Source: Candidatus Aenigmatarchaeota archaeon (GTDB lineage Archaea; Aenigmatarchaeota; Aenigmatarchaeia; GW2011-AR5; JAHLMP01). Taken from it: a DNA stretch of 54,110 nt. The stretch lies in contig JAHLMP010000005.1 of NCBI GenBank assembly GCA_018920315.1, positions 1 to 54,110 on the forward strand, read 5' to 3'. The notes under the pieces were generated by a model, which saw nothing but the letters and a program-made list of their open reading frames with translations, ran no database searches and had not been told where the DNA came from. Position numbers and translations under genes: made by a program. The stretch's first letter is position 1, and every line of letters starts with the position of its first letter. Below, one piece after another: positions 8,034-16,347 of the stretch.

Positions 8034-8765
8034 TAAACTTATAAATAAGAAAATGATTAAGACAATTATTGGCTGATGCAAAAAATATATCTTTAAAGAA
8101 TTTTTTCCTAAAAATGCAAACAGCTTAACAAACTTAAAAGAAGATATTTTTCTTATTTTAAAACTCCTTCTTCCATCGCGATAGAAAACATTTCCTAAAT
8201 ATATTCCAATTAAAATAAGTCCGAACCATGGAAAAATAGGAAAGTAATCTAAAGATGAGAAGTTTCTAGGGGCTAATCCTAGAAAAAGTAAATAAGAAAA
8301 ATTAAATGAGAGTTGAAAGAGAAATAAGCCTATTAAAATGAAGAAAAAACCAAAAATAAAATTTAGTTTATTGAATCTTAAAAATGGGTAAGCTATAATA
8401 GAAGAAACTCCAAGAAAATGTAAAATTCCAAAAATTATAAAATCGTTTTTAAGAAAGATAAACGTTATTATAGTGATAAGCACTCCTAAAGAAAATATTT
8501 TTATACCCCTTTTGAGAAATTTAAAAAATATCTTATTTCTATTCATATCTTTTATAGATCTTTTATAACTGATGTAAATGCATATTCCTGAGATTAGAAT
8601 AAAGATACTTGCTACTAATCTTGGAAAAAAGAACCAGAATAGGTAGTTTTTTATTAGTTTAATGTTTAGAAAGTAATAGAGATCGAATATAAAATGAAAT
8701 ATTATCATCATTAATACAGCTATTCCTCTTGCAAAATCTATCTCTAAAAACCTTTCTTCTTTCAT
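8016..8765 (-). CDS. DUF1624 / HGSNAT-like membrane protein
   Basis: 249 residues with six to seven hydrophobic helices. The N-terminus RFLEIDFARGIAVLMMIIFH is the signature of DUF1624 (heparan-alpha-glucosaminide N-acetyltransferase catalytic-like), with the conserved Asp-x3-Gly and a His in helix 1. The later NSLKIYFLHQP motif with its His is also typical. Such proteins are predicted membrane acyltransferases; substrate unknown. Its 3' end overlaps the convergent PfkB gene by 18 bp, and it follows the glycosylase gene after 4 bp on the same strand. Confidence 0.8.
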   Translation of the reverse strand: MKEERFLEIDFARGIAVLMMIIFHFIFDLYYFLNIKLIKNYLFWFFFPRLVASIFILISGICIYISYKRSIKDMNRNKIFFKFLKRGIKIFSLGVLITIITFIFLKNDFIIFGILHFLGVSSIIAYPFLRFNKLNFIFGFFFILIGLFLFQLSFNFSYLLFLGLAPRNFSSLDYFPIFPWFGLILIGIYLGNVFYRDGRRSFKIRKISSFKFVKLFAFLGKNSLKIYFLHQPIIVLIIFLFISLLPKFL

Positions 8766-8769
8766 CTAA

Positions 8770-9438
8770 TCATCTTTTATTTTTAGATTTGAAACTCATA
8801 CAAAAATCACAAATCGCAGCTATAGGACATTTTTCACAAAGTGGAGATTTCTTTTTACAATAATTTTTTGCTAGCTCATCTAGCAAAGCATGATACTCTT
8901 TATAAACTTCTATGTCCTTTGGAAGGTTTTCGTGAAAAAATCTTTGCAGCTCATCATAACCCATCTTGAAAGCATTTTTTAATATTCCTGTCCTCTCTAA
9001 TATTCTTCTTGTATATGCATCAATAACAAAATATGGCTTTTCATAAGCATATAACAAGATTGCATCGCAAGTCTCTTTTCCAATGCCATTAATCTTGAGA
9101 AGTTTTTCTCTTGTAACATTTCCTTTAATTCTCTTTAAGGTCTCTTTTAATCTTTTTGCTTTTTGTCTGTAATAACCACATGGCTTTATTATATTTTCTA
9201 ACTCTTCTTCCTTAATTTTTATTATCTTTTCTCTATTTATCAACCTCTTTTCCACAAGATTCTTTATAGCCTTTTCCACATTCTTCCAGGATGTGTTTTG
9301 TGTAAGTATTGCTCCTATAATTATCTCTAATCTCTTTGTTTTTTTGCTTCCTATAATTGGCCACCAATTTTGTCTTCCGAAGTGATTTAGTAAAATATCA
9401 TATATTTTAATTAATTTAGAATGATTTGCATCCTCCAT
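8770..9438 (-). CDS. Endonuclease III-related HhH-GPD DNA glycosylase (COG2231/MagIII-like)
   Basis: 222 residues. The helix-hairpin-helix is KINGIGKETCDAILLYA (about 115-131) and the catalytic Asp lies in FVIDAYTRRIL. At the position of the EndoIII catalytic Lys there is Glu (GKETCD), as in 3-methyladenine glycosylase III-like proteins, which are monofunctional. A C-x6-C-x2-C-x5-C iron-sulphur cluster closes the protein (CKKKSPLCEKCPIAAIC). It removes damaged, probably alkylated, bases. It differs from the true EndoIII encoded at 15.7-16.3 kb. Confidence 0.85.
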   Translation of the reverse strand: MEDANHSKLIKIYDILLNHFGRQNWWPIIGSKKTKRLEIIIGAILTQNTSWKNVEKAIKNLVEKRLINREKIIKIKEEELENIIKPCGYYRQKAKRLKETLKRIKGNVTREKLLKINGIGKETCDAILLYAYEKPYFVIDAYTRRILERTGILKNAFKMGYDELQRFFHENLPKDIEVYKEYHALLDELAKNYCKKKSPLCEKCPIAAICDFCMSFKSKNKR

Positions 9439-9454
9439 AATATTAAGTTATTTT

Positions 9455-10027
9455 CTAAAACTTTATCTCTACATCTTTCTTCTCTTCCTCTGTAGCCTTA
9501 AAGAGATCTATTGGCTTATATCTCAGAATTCTTGCTATGAACTTGTCTGGTATAGACTGAATTCTTATGTTATAATTATTAACACTATCATTGTAAAATT
9601 CTCTTCTGTCAGCGAGTTCATTTTCCAATCCACTTATTCTTTCTTGTAATTGTAAAAAATTCTTGTTTGCCTTTAAATCAGGATAATTCTCTGCTACTGC
9701 AAATAATGTTTTTAAAGCAGTTGAAATTTCATCAGAAATTTTAGCTTTTTCTTTGAGTGTGTTAGATAAGCTCCATCTTGTTCTCAACTCAGTTAACTTT
9801 TCTAATACTTCTTTTTCATATTTCATATAGCCTTTGCAAGTTTCTACAAGTTTTGGAAGTTCGTCATTTCTTTGTTTAAGTATAACATCTATGTTAGACC
9901 ATGCTTTGTTTATGTTATTTCTGAGTCTTATTAAACTGTTATATATTGTGACAAACCAAATAACTATTGAAATTATTATGAGTGTTATTACTATTCCAAG
10001 TATTATTTCTAAGTTCATCTCCATCAA
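9455..10027 (-). CDS. LemA family protein
   Basis: 190 residues: an N-terminal membrane anchor (about 6-28) then a long helical domain with YNSLIRLRNNINKAWSNIDV, KQRNDELPKLVETCKGY and the C-terminal ADRREFYNDSVNNYNI segment, all characteristic of LemA. LemA proteins are anchored helical bundles of uncertain function, usually next to membrane partners; here the next gene upstream in the operon encodes a GIDE-domain membrane protein, a pairing seen elsewhere. Length fits the family. Confidence 0.9.
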   Translation of the reverse strand: MMEMNLEIILGIVITLIIISIVIWFVTIYNSLIRLRNNINKAWSNIDVILKQRNDELPKLVETCKGYMKYEKEVLEKLTELRTRWSLSNTLKEKAKISDEISTALKTLFAVAENYPDLKANKNFLQLQERISGLENELADRREFYNDSVNNYNIRIQSIPDKFIARILRYKPIDLFKATEEEKKDVEIKF

Positions 10028-10064
10028 GATTTATAATATCGTAATATAAATAAAAAGATTTGTT

Positions 10065-10814
10065 TTAAGAAATGAAATCAGATAAAAATAAGAGAAGACC
10101 AAATGTTATTAAAAAAATACCTAAGATTATGCAGAAGATTGATTTCCATTTAAGATGAGCTAAGATTTCTTTTTCGCTCTTATCCGAAATATAATAGATA
10201 TTTTCATCTTTTTGGATCATAACGTCTTCTATACCAAATTGTGCCCATCCTTCCTCCATAAAAGGATTATCGCCAGCAGTCCCTAATATATATATCTTGC
10301 TACCTGGTAAGATACAATACTCTGTGAATCTCATTCTTTTATTTATTCCAAATAATCCTTCGAAACTTAATCGCTTTGCTTCTAAAAATTTTTTAATTAT
10401 TGGCGGGGGATCTATTCCAATTCCAGAATAAAAAGTAAATGATGGAGGTAGATCTATCTCTGCTCCTCTTGGATCAACAAGAACTTTACCTGTTTCATCT
10501 TGAAGATAGAAATGTGTACTATTTTCTTCTTTTGCTACACAAACCCATGTTCCGCCTCCTCTATATGATTTCACATACTTTTCAACTTTACAAAGATAAT
10601 AAACACAATCTTTTTGTGTAAATGGGCTTTTAAGTATCTTATTTTTTATTGGCACAACTTCTCCGTAAACTTCTACAAGACCCATAGCTATTGAGCGAAT
10701 CTTAGATCTTGGTATATCTTCTATTAATCTCTTTTTTCTAAATGTATGAAAACCATAGTAGAATGCGAAAGCACCTACTAAGATAGTTGATATTATAGAA
10801 ACTATACTAACCAT
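10065..10814 (-). CDS. GIDE-domain membrane protein
   Basis: 249 residues with membrane helices at each end (about 3-20 and 226-246) enclosing a soluble domain. The segments GLVEVYGEVVPIKNKILKSP and VYYLCKVEKY, then FYLQDETGKVLVDPRGAEID are typical of the GIDE domain found in MUL1-type E3 ligases and in prokaryotic proteins lacking the RING finger. No RING is present here. Located just upstream of LemA and presumably part of the same envelope complex; function unknown. Confidence 0.8.
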   Translation of the reverse strand: MVSIVSIISTILVGAFAFYYGFHTFRKKRLIEDIPRSKIRSIAMGLVEVYGEVVPIKNKILKSPFTQKDCVYYLCKVEKYVKSYRGGGTWVCVAKEENSTHFYLQDETGKVLVDPRGAEIDLPPSFTFYSGIGIDPPPIIKKFLEAKRLSFEGLFGINKRMRFTEYCILPGSKIYILGTAGDNPFMEEGWAQFGIEDVMIQKDENIYYISDKSEKEILAHLKWKSIFCIILGIFLITFGLLLFLSDFIS

Positions 10815-10863
10815 AATAAAATAAAATCTTTTACAAAATTTAAATTAAATTGAATTTTAGGTA

Positions 10864-10934
10864 TGGACTCGGCGGGAATTGAACCCGCACCTTCGCGCTG
10901 CGAACGCGATGTCCTGCCGTTAGACTACGAGCCC
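10864..10934 (-). tRNA. tRNA-Ala(CGC), intronless
   Basis: A 71-nt cloverleaf: acceptor GGGCTCG/CGAGTCC with the G3-U70 pair of alanine tRNAs, anticodon stem TCGCG/CGCGA with loop TTCGCAG, T-arm GCGGG-TTCAATT-CCCGC, discriminator A. CCA is not encoded. It is the only tRNA gene in the window without an intron or rearrangement. Its first ten bases overlap the end of rad50, whose TAG stop is formed by tRNA bases 8-10. Confidence 0.95.
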
Positions 10935-12949
10935 TCTCTTCTTTTTATTTGAGAAACATTAGCAATCTTTTCCACATAAAATATATTATCAACAAAAGAC
11001 TCAAGTTCTTTTTCATGAGAAACAATTATTACTTGATCACATTTTAGCTCATTAAGTATATCTCTCAATTTGAATATCTGCTCTTTGGAAAATCCATCTG
11101 TTGGCTCATCTAAAATTAGTAGATTTTCTTTCATACTTGTGCAAACCTTTCTCACCATAAGATTTAATGCTATTCTATACGCAAGAGCAATAGAGGTTTT
11201 TTCTCCTCCACTTAAAGAGTTTATATCGACTTCGTAGCCATCTTGCTCAACTAAAGGAGAAAAGTTTTCATCTATTTTTGCTATTATCTCATTCTCCATA
11301 AGCATATAAAAGTACTTTTTGAATATTTCATTAAACTCGTAGTTGATCTCTTTCATCACAATTGTTTCTATCTCATCGAGTGTTGGTATGAAAAAATCTC
11401 TTATAAATATCATCTTTTCTTCCAGATCTTCTTTCATTGCTTTTTTCCTCATCTTTTCTTCAATTTCCACTTCTATTCTCTTTTTCATATCTTCTAAAGC
11501 TTTTATCTCTCCGTCAAGCTTTCCTATCTTTGATGTTAGATTGTAAAGAAGTAGTTCAAGTTCTCTTTTTCTCAATTTCATTTTTGAAAATTCCTCTGAT
11601 ATTTGTTTGTTCTCTTCTATAATCCTTTTCTTTTCCTCTATTTCTTTTCTAACCTTCTCGAGCTCTACCTCAGCGTTTTTTATCTTCTCTTTATTTAATG
11701 ATATTTTTCTTAGATTTTCTTCAATACGTCTATTAATATCTTCTATCTTTTTCAAATCCTCTCTAAATCTTCTCACCTTATCAAGTATTTCAGCTATTTC
11801 TTGTTCCTTTATTCTAGAATTTTCTATTTCTTTTTCTATTTCCTCTAACTTTTCTTTCATTTCTCTCAGTTTTGTTTCAAATTCATTTGAAGATATTGGT
11901 CTAAGACAAGTTGGGCAAATGCCTTTTTCCATTATACTCTCTAGATTTTTAACAAGAATTCTTAGCTCAGATTTTTCAGATATTCTATCTTCTCTTGATT
12001 TTGTTATGCTTCTCAATCTCTCAAACAAATCTTTTTCATCTGCTTCTATTTTCTCTATAGTTATGCTATCTTTCTCTTTTAGCATCTTCTCATTTTCTTT
12101 TGTTAGGTATTCATCTTCTTGATTAATTTCTATTATTGTTTTCTTATTTTCTTTTTCAATTCTCTCTAAAGCTGGTAACTCTCCAGATATTTTATTTATC
12201 TCTAGCATATATCTTTCGTAATCTTCTATCTTTCTAGAAATGCTTTCCAACTCTTTCTCTGTTTTTTCTTTTTCTATGTTAAGGGATTCCAATCTTTTTT
12301 TACTATCTTCTATCAAAACTTTCTTTTCTTCAAGTTCTTTTATCAGATTATCTAGATTCTTAATTTCCCCATCTATAAAACTTATCATATTTCTAATTTC
12401 ATCTTGTATCAACTTTGCATTCTCTTTAGCTATCTTATAGTCTTCTATTCCAAAGGCCTTTCTTAGGGTTTGTAATCTATCCTCAACTTTCATTTTTAAT
12501 ATCTCTTTCATCTCTTCTTGAGGCGTGAATATAGCATAACGATAAATAAATGAGGAGCTTCTTGTTCTTGCGCTCTCTTTAAAGTTAAGTATCTCTATTA
12601 TCTTCGATCTTTGCTCAGAAGATGTCAATCTTATCTTTCTATTATCTATAATTATATATCCATCATCTTGCACTATACCTTTATCTCTTTTAGCTAGAGA
12701 TCTATAAACAACATAATCTTTTCCATTAGCTTCAAATCCTAACTCTACTGAGCAATTACTTTCTCCAACGCGCATAAGCATTTCTCCACGCATTTCACCT
12801 AAACCAAAGAGTGCAAATTCTATAGCATAGAGCAAAGATGATTTTCCAGAACCAACATCTCCCTCGAAGAGAATAATTCCTTTTGGAAATTCTATCTCCT
12901 CTTCTTTATAAGATCTGAAATTTCTTAATTTCAGCCTTTTTATTATCAT
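10925..12949 (-). CDS. rad50: DNA double-strand break repair ATPase Rad50
   Basis: About 674 residues. Walker A GDVGSGKSS near residue 30, two long coiled-coil arms, a zinc hook CPTC at about 343 (GICPTCLRP), ABC signature LSGGEKTS near 577 and Walker B LLILDEPTDG near 610. Rad50 with Mre11 processes DNA ends. The arms are short compared with most archaeal Rad50 (usually around 850-900 aa), so the hook reaches less far. I choose the ATG giving MIIKRLKLRNFRSY because AAAGGTTGAT upstream provides a Shine-Dalgarno; ATG and TTG codons two and three codons earlier are possible. The 3' end overlaps tRNA-Ala. Confidence 0.93.
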   Translation of the reverse strand: MIIKRLKLRNFRSYKEEEIEFPKGIILFEGDVGSGKSSLLYAIEFALFGLGEMRGEMLMRVGESNCSVELGFEANGKDYVVYRSLAKRDKGIVQDDGYIIIDNRKIRLTSSEQRSKIIEILNFKESARTRSSSFIYRYAIFTPQEEMKEILKMKVEDRLQTLRKAFGIEDYKIAKENAKLIQDEIRNMISFIDGEIKNLDNLIKELEEKKVLIEDSKKRLESLNIEKEKTEKELESISRKIEDYERYMLEINKISGELPALERIEKENKKTIIEINQEDEYLTKENEKMLKEKDSITIEKIEADEKDLFERLRSITKSREDRISEKSELRILVKNLESIMEKGICPTCLRPISSNEFETKLREMKEKLEEIEKEIENSRIKEQEIAEILDKVRRFREDLKKIEDINRRIEENLRKISLNKEKIKNAEVELEKVRKEIEEKKRIIEENKQISEEFSKMKLRKRELELLLYNLTSKIGKLDGEIKALEDMKKRIEVEIEEKMRKKAMKEDLEEKMIFIRDFFIPTLDEIETIVMKEINYEFNEIFKKYFYMLMENEIIAKIDENFSPLVEQDGYEVDINSLSGGEKTSIALAYRIALNLMVRKVCTSMKENLLILDEPTDGFSKEQIFKLRDILNELKCDQVIIVSHEKELESFVDNIFYVEKIANVSQIKRREGS

Positions 12950-12970
12950 TAACATCAACCTTTCAATAAA

Positions 12971-14152
12971 TTATCCAAGAATCTTTATCCCTAGTTCTTT
13001 CATCCTTTTTTCATAATCAGCCTTTGTTTCTCCTTTATTTTCTTCTTTTAGAGCATTTAAAAGTTCTAATGCTGTTTTTACATCTTTTAGCTTTGCATTT
13101 CTAAATTGGAATTTCTTTAATTGCTCTTCAAACAATCTTTTTTCTGTTTCATCTCTACTTTCTTCTATTATTTCAATTTCTGTCTCTTCCTTCCCAATTA
13201 GTTGGTTTCTATTTATGTAAACTATTGAAGCCCCTTTCTCTAGGTAATATTCTTTTATATCTGAAAAATCTATGTCTGATGGTTTTCCTATACTAAGTTT
13301 TCCAAAAATCTTTAATAATATCACCTTATTTTTGACATCATTTAGAAAATATTTTATTTCCTCTACTACCTGACTTGGAGTTTTTCCTGTAGCATCGTAT
13401 TCTAAAAATTTTATTTCTGCTTCCTTTATTTCTATAAAATCATGCTTTATTTTTTTGTTTTCATCAACAGTAATTATAAAGAATCCTCTCTTCTCACCAT
13501 TTGCTGTTGCTTCAAGATCTTGATATGTATAGCCAAATAAAGTACCTGGATAAGCTATAGTAGCATTTCCAATTTTTTCAATAGCTCTTTGATGTACGTG
13601 GCCACATGCTATGTAATCTAATTCATATTTTAATCTTCCTATTGTTATGGGCTCTAATCTAGGATCAGAAAATACATCGCTTATTGCTGCGTGAAGAACA
13701 AATATTCTAAAATCTTTTTCATCATAGCCTGCTAGCTTAACTTGAGATATATCTTCCTCTATCTCTCCTCGCTTAAGAGCAGAAACCCCTGCTATCTTTG
13801 CTTTTGTTTTTTTATCCTCTATAAAATTCTTATCTAGTTTTATAAATAATCCAGCAGATTGTAAAACATCTATTATAGATGCTTGTATAGGCGAATAATC
13901 ATGCGAACCATAAATAACATAGATTTCTATTTCATTATCTTTGACTTCTCTCATCTTCTTTACAGCTATGCTCAAGACTTTTGCATCTGGCATGTTATTA
14001 TCGAAAAGATCTCCTGCAAAAATAATGAAATCAACCTTATTCTCGATGCACTTATCCATAGCTTTTAAAAATGCGTTTAGGTTCATTTCTCTCAATGCTA
14101 TATCTCTAAATGCTCCTAAATGCACATCTGAAATGTGAGCAAACTTAAACAT
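12971..14152 (-). CDS. mre11: DNA double-strand break repair nuclease Mre11
   Basis: 393 residues. Calcineurin-like phosphoesterase motifs are in order: ISDVHLG (7-13), FAGDLFDNN (45-53), YGSHDYSP near 81-88, and ACGHVHQR near 182. These bind two Mn ions for the 3'-5' exonuclease and endonuclease activities. The C-terminal part carries the capping and Rad50-binding regions. The gene precedes rad50 by about 20 bp in one operon. HerA and NurA, often linked to this pair in archaea, are not present nearby. Confidence 0.93.
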   Translation of the reverse strand: MFKFAHISDVHLGAFRDIALREMNLNAFLKAMDKCIENKVDFIIFAGDLFDNNMPDAKVLSIAVKKMREVKDNEIEIYVIYGSHDYSPIQASIIDVLQSAGLFIKLDKNFIEDKKTKAKIAGVSALKRGEIEEDISQVKLAGYDEKDFRIFVLHAAISDVFSDPRLEPITIGRLKYELDYIACGHVHQRAIEKIGNATIAYPGTLFGYTYQDLEATANGEKRGFFIITVDENKKIKHDFIEIKEAEIKFLEYDATGKTPSQVVEEIKYFLNDVKNKVILLKIFGKLSIGKPSDIDFSDIKEYYLEKGASIVYINRNQLIGKEETEIEIIEESRDETEKRLFEEQLKKFQFRNAKLKDVKTALELLNALKEENKGETKADYEKRMKELGIKILG

Positions 14153-14208
14153 AAATTAAAATTTTAACTAAATTAATTAAAGTATAATTGGGAATCTCGG
14201 ACATGAGA

Positions 14209-14386
14209 GCGAGGGTAGCCAAGCGGTCAAAGGCGGTAGGCTCAAGACCTACTGGCTTAGTGCCTTCGCAGGTTCGAAGCGATTTTCATTTTTTTAAATT
14301 AATTCAATCTTAAGTTTTGAATTTGGAAAAAATAAAATAATATAATAAAAATTGATGTGAAAGTCGCGAAAATCCTGCCCCTCGCA
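14209..14386 (+). tRNA. tRNA-Leu(CAA) with a 94-nt intron in the T-loop
   Basis: Class II tRNA: acceptor GCGAGGG/CCCTCGC, anticodon stem GTAGG/CCTAC with loop CTCAAGA, long variable arm. The T-arm begins GCAGG-TTCGAA but its partner T-CCTGC is 94 nt downstream. Intron 14279-14372 is flanked by a canonical BHB: 4-bp helix TTCG/CGAA, bulges AAG and AAT, inner helix CGATTTTCA against TGTGAAAGTCG (two wobble or unpaired positions). Cutting after the second bulge base on each side restores TTCGAAT. Position corresponds to 59/60. Its 3' end is one base from the permuted tRNA-Ile unit, so both are probably in one transcript. Confidence 0.95.
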
Positions 14387-14387
14387 T

Positions 14388-14491
14388 CTGTGCAGCGACG
14401 AAGCTGATAACCGGAAGGTCGGGAGTTCAAATCTCCCCTGCCCCACTATGGGGCGGTAGCTTAGCCAGGTTGGAGCGTCCGAGCTGCACAG
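14388..14491 (+). tRNA. Circularly permuted tRNA-Ile(GAU): 3' half precedes 5' half
   Basis: The 3' half (14403-14445) starts in the anticodon arm with GCTGATAACCGGA and runs through T-arm GGGAG-TTCAAAT-CTCCC to acceptor strand CTGCCCC plus A73. After four bases (CTAT) the 5' half follows (14450-14481): GGGGCGG acceptor strand, D-arm, and GTCCG. The outer flanks pair: CTGTGCAGC (14388-14396) with GCTGCACAG (14483-14491), then 4-bp helix GACG/CGTC and 3-nt bulges CGA and AAG. Cleavage as CG|A and AA|G and ligation give anticodon arm TCCGG-CTGATAA-CCGGA and a 75-nt tRNA with all standard pairs. No normal tRNA-Ile(GAU) copy lies in the window. Confidence 0.96.
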
Positions 14492-14503
14492 AATTTTATT
14501 TTA

Positions 14504-15307
14504 ATGTTTAACATGATCGTCATTGGCATTGTTGGATTAATAGGAGCAGGAAAAGATACCGCAGCAAAATATATAGAGGAAAAATATGGATATACTCCTA
14601 TATCTTTTAGCGAGCTTGTTCATGAAAAAGTAAGAGAAGAAGGTTTAGAACCAACAAGAGAAAACTTGCAAAAGATTGCAAAAAAATATAGAGAGAAATA
14701 TGGAATGGATTATTTTGCTAAACTAGCAGTAGAAAAAGCTTTGAACTCTGGAAAAGATAAGATAATACTTAAAGAGCTTAGAAGAAGAGAAGATGTTGAA
14801 TATCCAAAAAGATTTTTCAAGGATTTTTATATTATAGAGATTTACGCTAACAAGAAAATAAGATTCAAAAGACTTAAAGAAAGGGCTACGAAGAAAGACC
14901 CAAAAACATGGAAAGATTTTTTGGAGCAAGAGAAAAAGGAAGAGTTGCTCGGATTTCACGAGGCAATAAAATACTCTGATTTTAGAATAAAAAATAATGG
15001 AAGATTGAAAGAACTTTACTCTAAAATTGATAAAGTAATGAAAGATATTGAGACTAAATACAAAATTAGAAGAGCTGTAGAAGAATATAATAAGTATAGA
15101 GCTCCCGAAGCTAATATCAAGATAGAAAAAATTAAAGATAATTACGTAATATTGGTGTTTTTCGGACCTTTTTGCAAGTCATGCGGTGTTTATGATTATT
15201 TTGAAGATTTTATATTCTTTCTAAGAGATTTGGAACTTAATGGAAAAATAAAAAGTGTAAAAGAAATTGAAAATGGATTTTTAGTAAAATTTAACATTAA
15301 ATTTTAA
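14504..15307 (+). CDS. P-loop nucleotide kinase-like protein with a C-terminal CxxC domain
   Basis: 267 residues. An N-terminal P-loop GIVGLIGAGKDTAAKYIE (8-25) and a following TRENLQKIAKKYREKYG region resemble dephospho-CoA-kinase/UPF0200-like archaeal kinases. The second domain (about 190-267) opens with EYNKYRAPEA and contains FFGPFCKSCGVYDYFEDF with a CxxC; I recognise it only as conserved-looking. The ATG is 12 bp beyond the permuted tRNA trailer, so the mRNA may be released from the tRNA precursor. The 3' end overlaps the convergent small secreted-protein gene by 4 bp. Substrate unknown. Confidence 0.75.
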   Translation: MFNMIVIGIVGLIGAGKDTAAKYIEEKYGYTPISFSELVHEKVREEGLEPTRENLQKIAKKYREKYGMDYFAKLAVEKALNSGKDKIILKELRRREDVEYPKRFFKDFYIIEIYANKKIRFKRLKERATKKDPKTWKDFLEQEKKEELLGFHEAIKYSDFRIKNNGRLKELYSKIDKVMKDIETKYKIRRAVEEYNKYRAPEANIKIEKIKDNYVILVFFGPFCKSCGVYDYFEDFIFFLRDLELNGKIKSVKEIENGFLVKFNIKF

Positions 15308-15624
15308 GCCCACTGACAAGCGTTATTTATGCATTTGCATTCTAAACCATATCGCGAGGCATCGTAACATTCTCTCCACTCACATGTTGTTATAATTTCT
15401 TTTTCATAGATAGATCGACAAACTTGTTGAGAGCATCCATCTTTAATACAATCGTAATCTCTTGAACATTTTCCATATGTAGATATTCCGCAAAATTCAT
15501 TACCTTCTATAAATGGTGGTTCTGGTGGTTTAGTAGATATCAAATCGCTTTCTGTATTAGTATAAAAAATTAGTGTAAAAGCAGCAAAGATCGATATTAG
15601 AAGAATTAAAAATAAATTCTTCAT
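15304..15624 (-). CDS. Small secreted eight-cysteine-cluster protein
   Basis: 106 residues: signal/anchor segment (about 3-22), then a mature part with ten Cys in a pattern beginning FCGISTYGKCSRDYDC and including GCSQQVC, TCEWRECYD, GLECKC and ACQW. This is the pattern of the archaeal eight-cysteine-cluster family, small extracytoplasmic proteins presumed stabilised by disulphides. Function unknown. It ends 4 bp inside the convergent kinase gene and follows endonuclease III on the same strand after about 30 bp. Confidence 0.75.
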   Translation of the reverse strand: MKNLFLILLISIFAAFTLIFYTNTESDLISTKPPEPPFIEGNEFCGISTYGKCSRDYDCIKDGCSQQVCRSIYEKEIITTCEWRECYDASRYGLECKCINNACQWA

Positions 15625-15654
15625 AATATTTGAATATTTTTTATAAATAAAAAA

Positions 15655-16323
15655 TTATTTTACCCCTACTCTTTTGCAATACTTTCTTATTTTACATATA
15701 TTGCATTTAGGATTTCTCGGCAAACAAATATTTTGCCCAAAAGTTACGAAAGTTTGATTAACACTCTTCCAATATCTCTTTGACAATATTTTCATCAATT
15801 CCTTTTCAGTTTCAAAAGCATATTTTGTTTTAACAACCCCTAATCTATTCGAAATTCTATGCACATGAGTATCGACTGCTATTGCATCCTTGCCAAAAGC
15901 ATAAGAAAGAACTATATTTGCTGTCTTTCTTCCAACGCCCTTTAGTTTTAATAATTCATCTATATTTTTTGGAACATTTCCATTATATTCTTTCAGTAAT
16001 ACTTCAGAAATCTCCTTTATTCTCTTTGCTTTAGTCTTATAATAATTCACTCCTTTTATTGCATTCTCTATATCTTTTTCACTCAGTTTTGCCATTTCTC
16101 TAGGATTTTTAGCTAAAGAAAAAAGTCTTTCGGAAGCTTTATATGCTTCCTTATCTCTCGTTCTTAAGCTAAGTATGCATGAAATCAAAACTTTGTATGG
16201 ATCTTTATCATTGCTTGCTATTTTGCTTATCAATGGATTTTCAAATTTCTTTTTCTCGCTTTCGAGCTTTGAAATTATTTTAATTAGTATTTTTCTTCTT
16301 CTATTTTCTTTCATTCGAACCAA
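15655..16323 (-). CDS. nth: Endonuclease III (DNA glycosylase/AP lyase)
   Basis: 222 residues. HhH motif LKGVGRKTANIVLSYAFG (about 128-145) contains the catalytic Lys, and AVDTHVHRIS carries the catalytic Asp. The C-terminal iron-sulphur cluster is C-x6-C-x2-C-x5-C (CLPRNPKCNICKIRKYC). It removes oxidised pyrimidines and cleaves at AP sites. An internal Met at position 4 is an alternative start. The tRNA-Val gene lies just upstream (25 bp) in the same orientation. Confidence 0.93.
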   Translation of the reverse strand: MVRMKENRRRKILIKIISKLESEKKKFENPLISKIASNDKDPYKVLISCILSLRTRDKEAYKASERLFSLAKNPREMAKLSEKDIENAIKGVNYYKTKAKRIKEISEVLLKEYNGNVPKNIDELLKLKGVGRKTANIVLSYAFGKDAIAVDTHVHRISNRLGVVKTKYAFETEKELMKILSKRYWKSVNQTFVTFGQNICLPRNPKCNICKIRKYCKRVGVK

Positions 16324-16347
16324 ACAAAAATTAAATAAGATATAAAA

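Noticed and set aside
11343-12440. Plus-strand Ser/Phe-rich ORFs opposite rad50
   Set aside because: Shadows of the coiled-coil codons of Rad50; low-complexity composition is typical of antisense of Lys/Glu-rich genes.
14388-14491. Two separate split-tRNA halves acting in trans
   Set aside because: The halves are four bases apart in one strand and their flanks pair with each other, so a cis permuted gene is simpler than trans-splicing.
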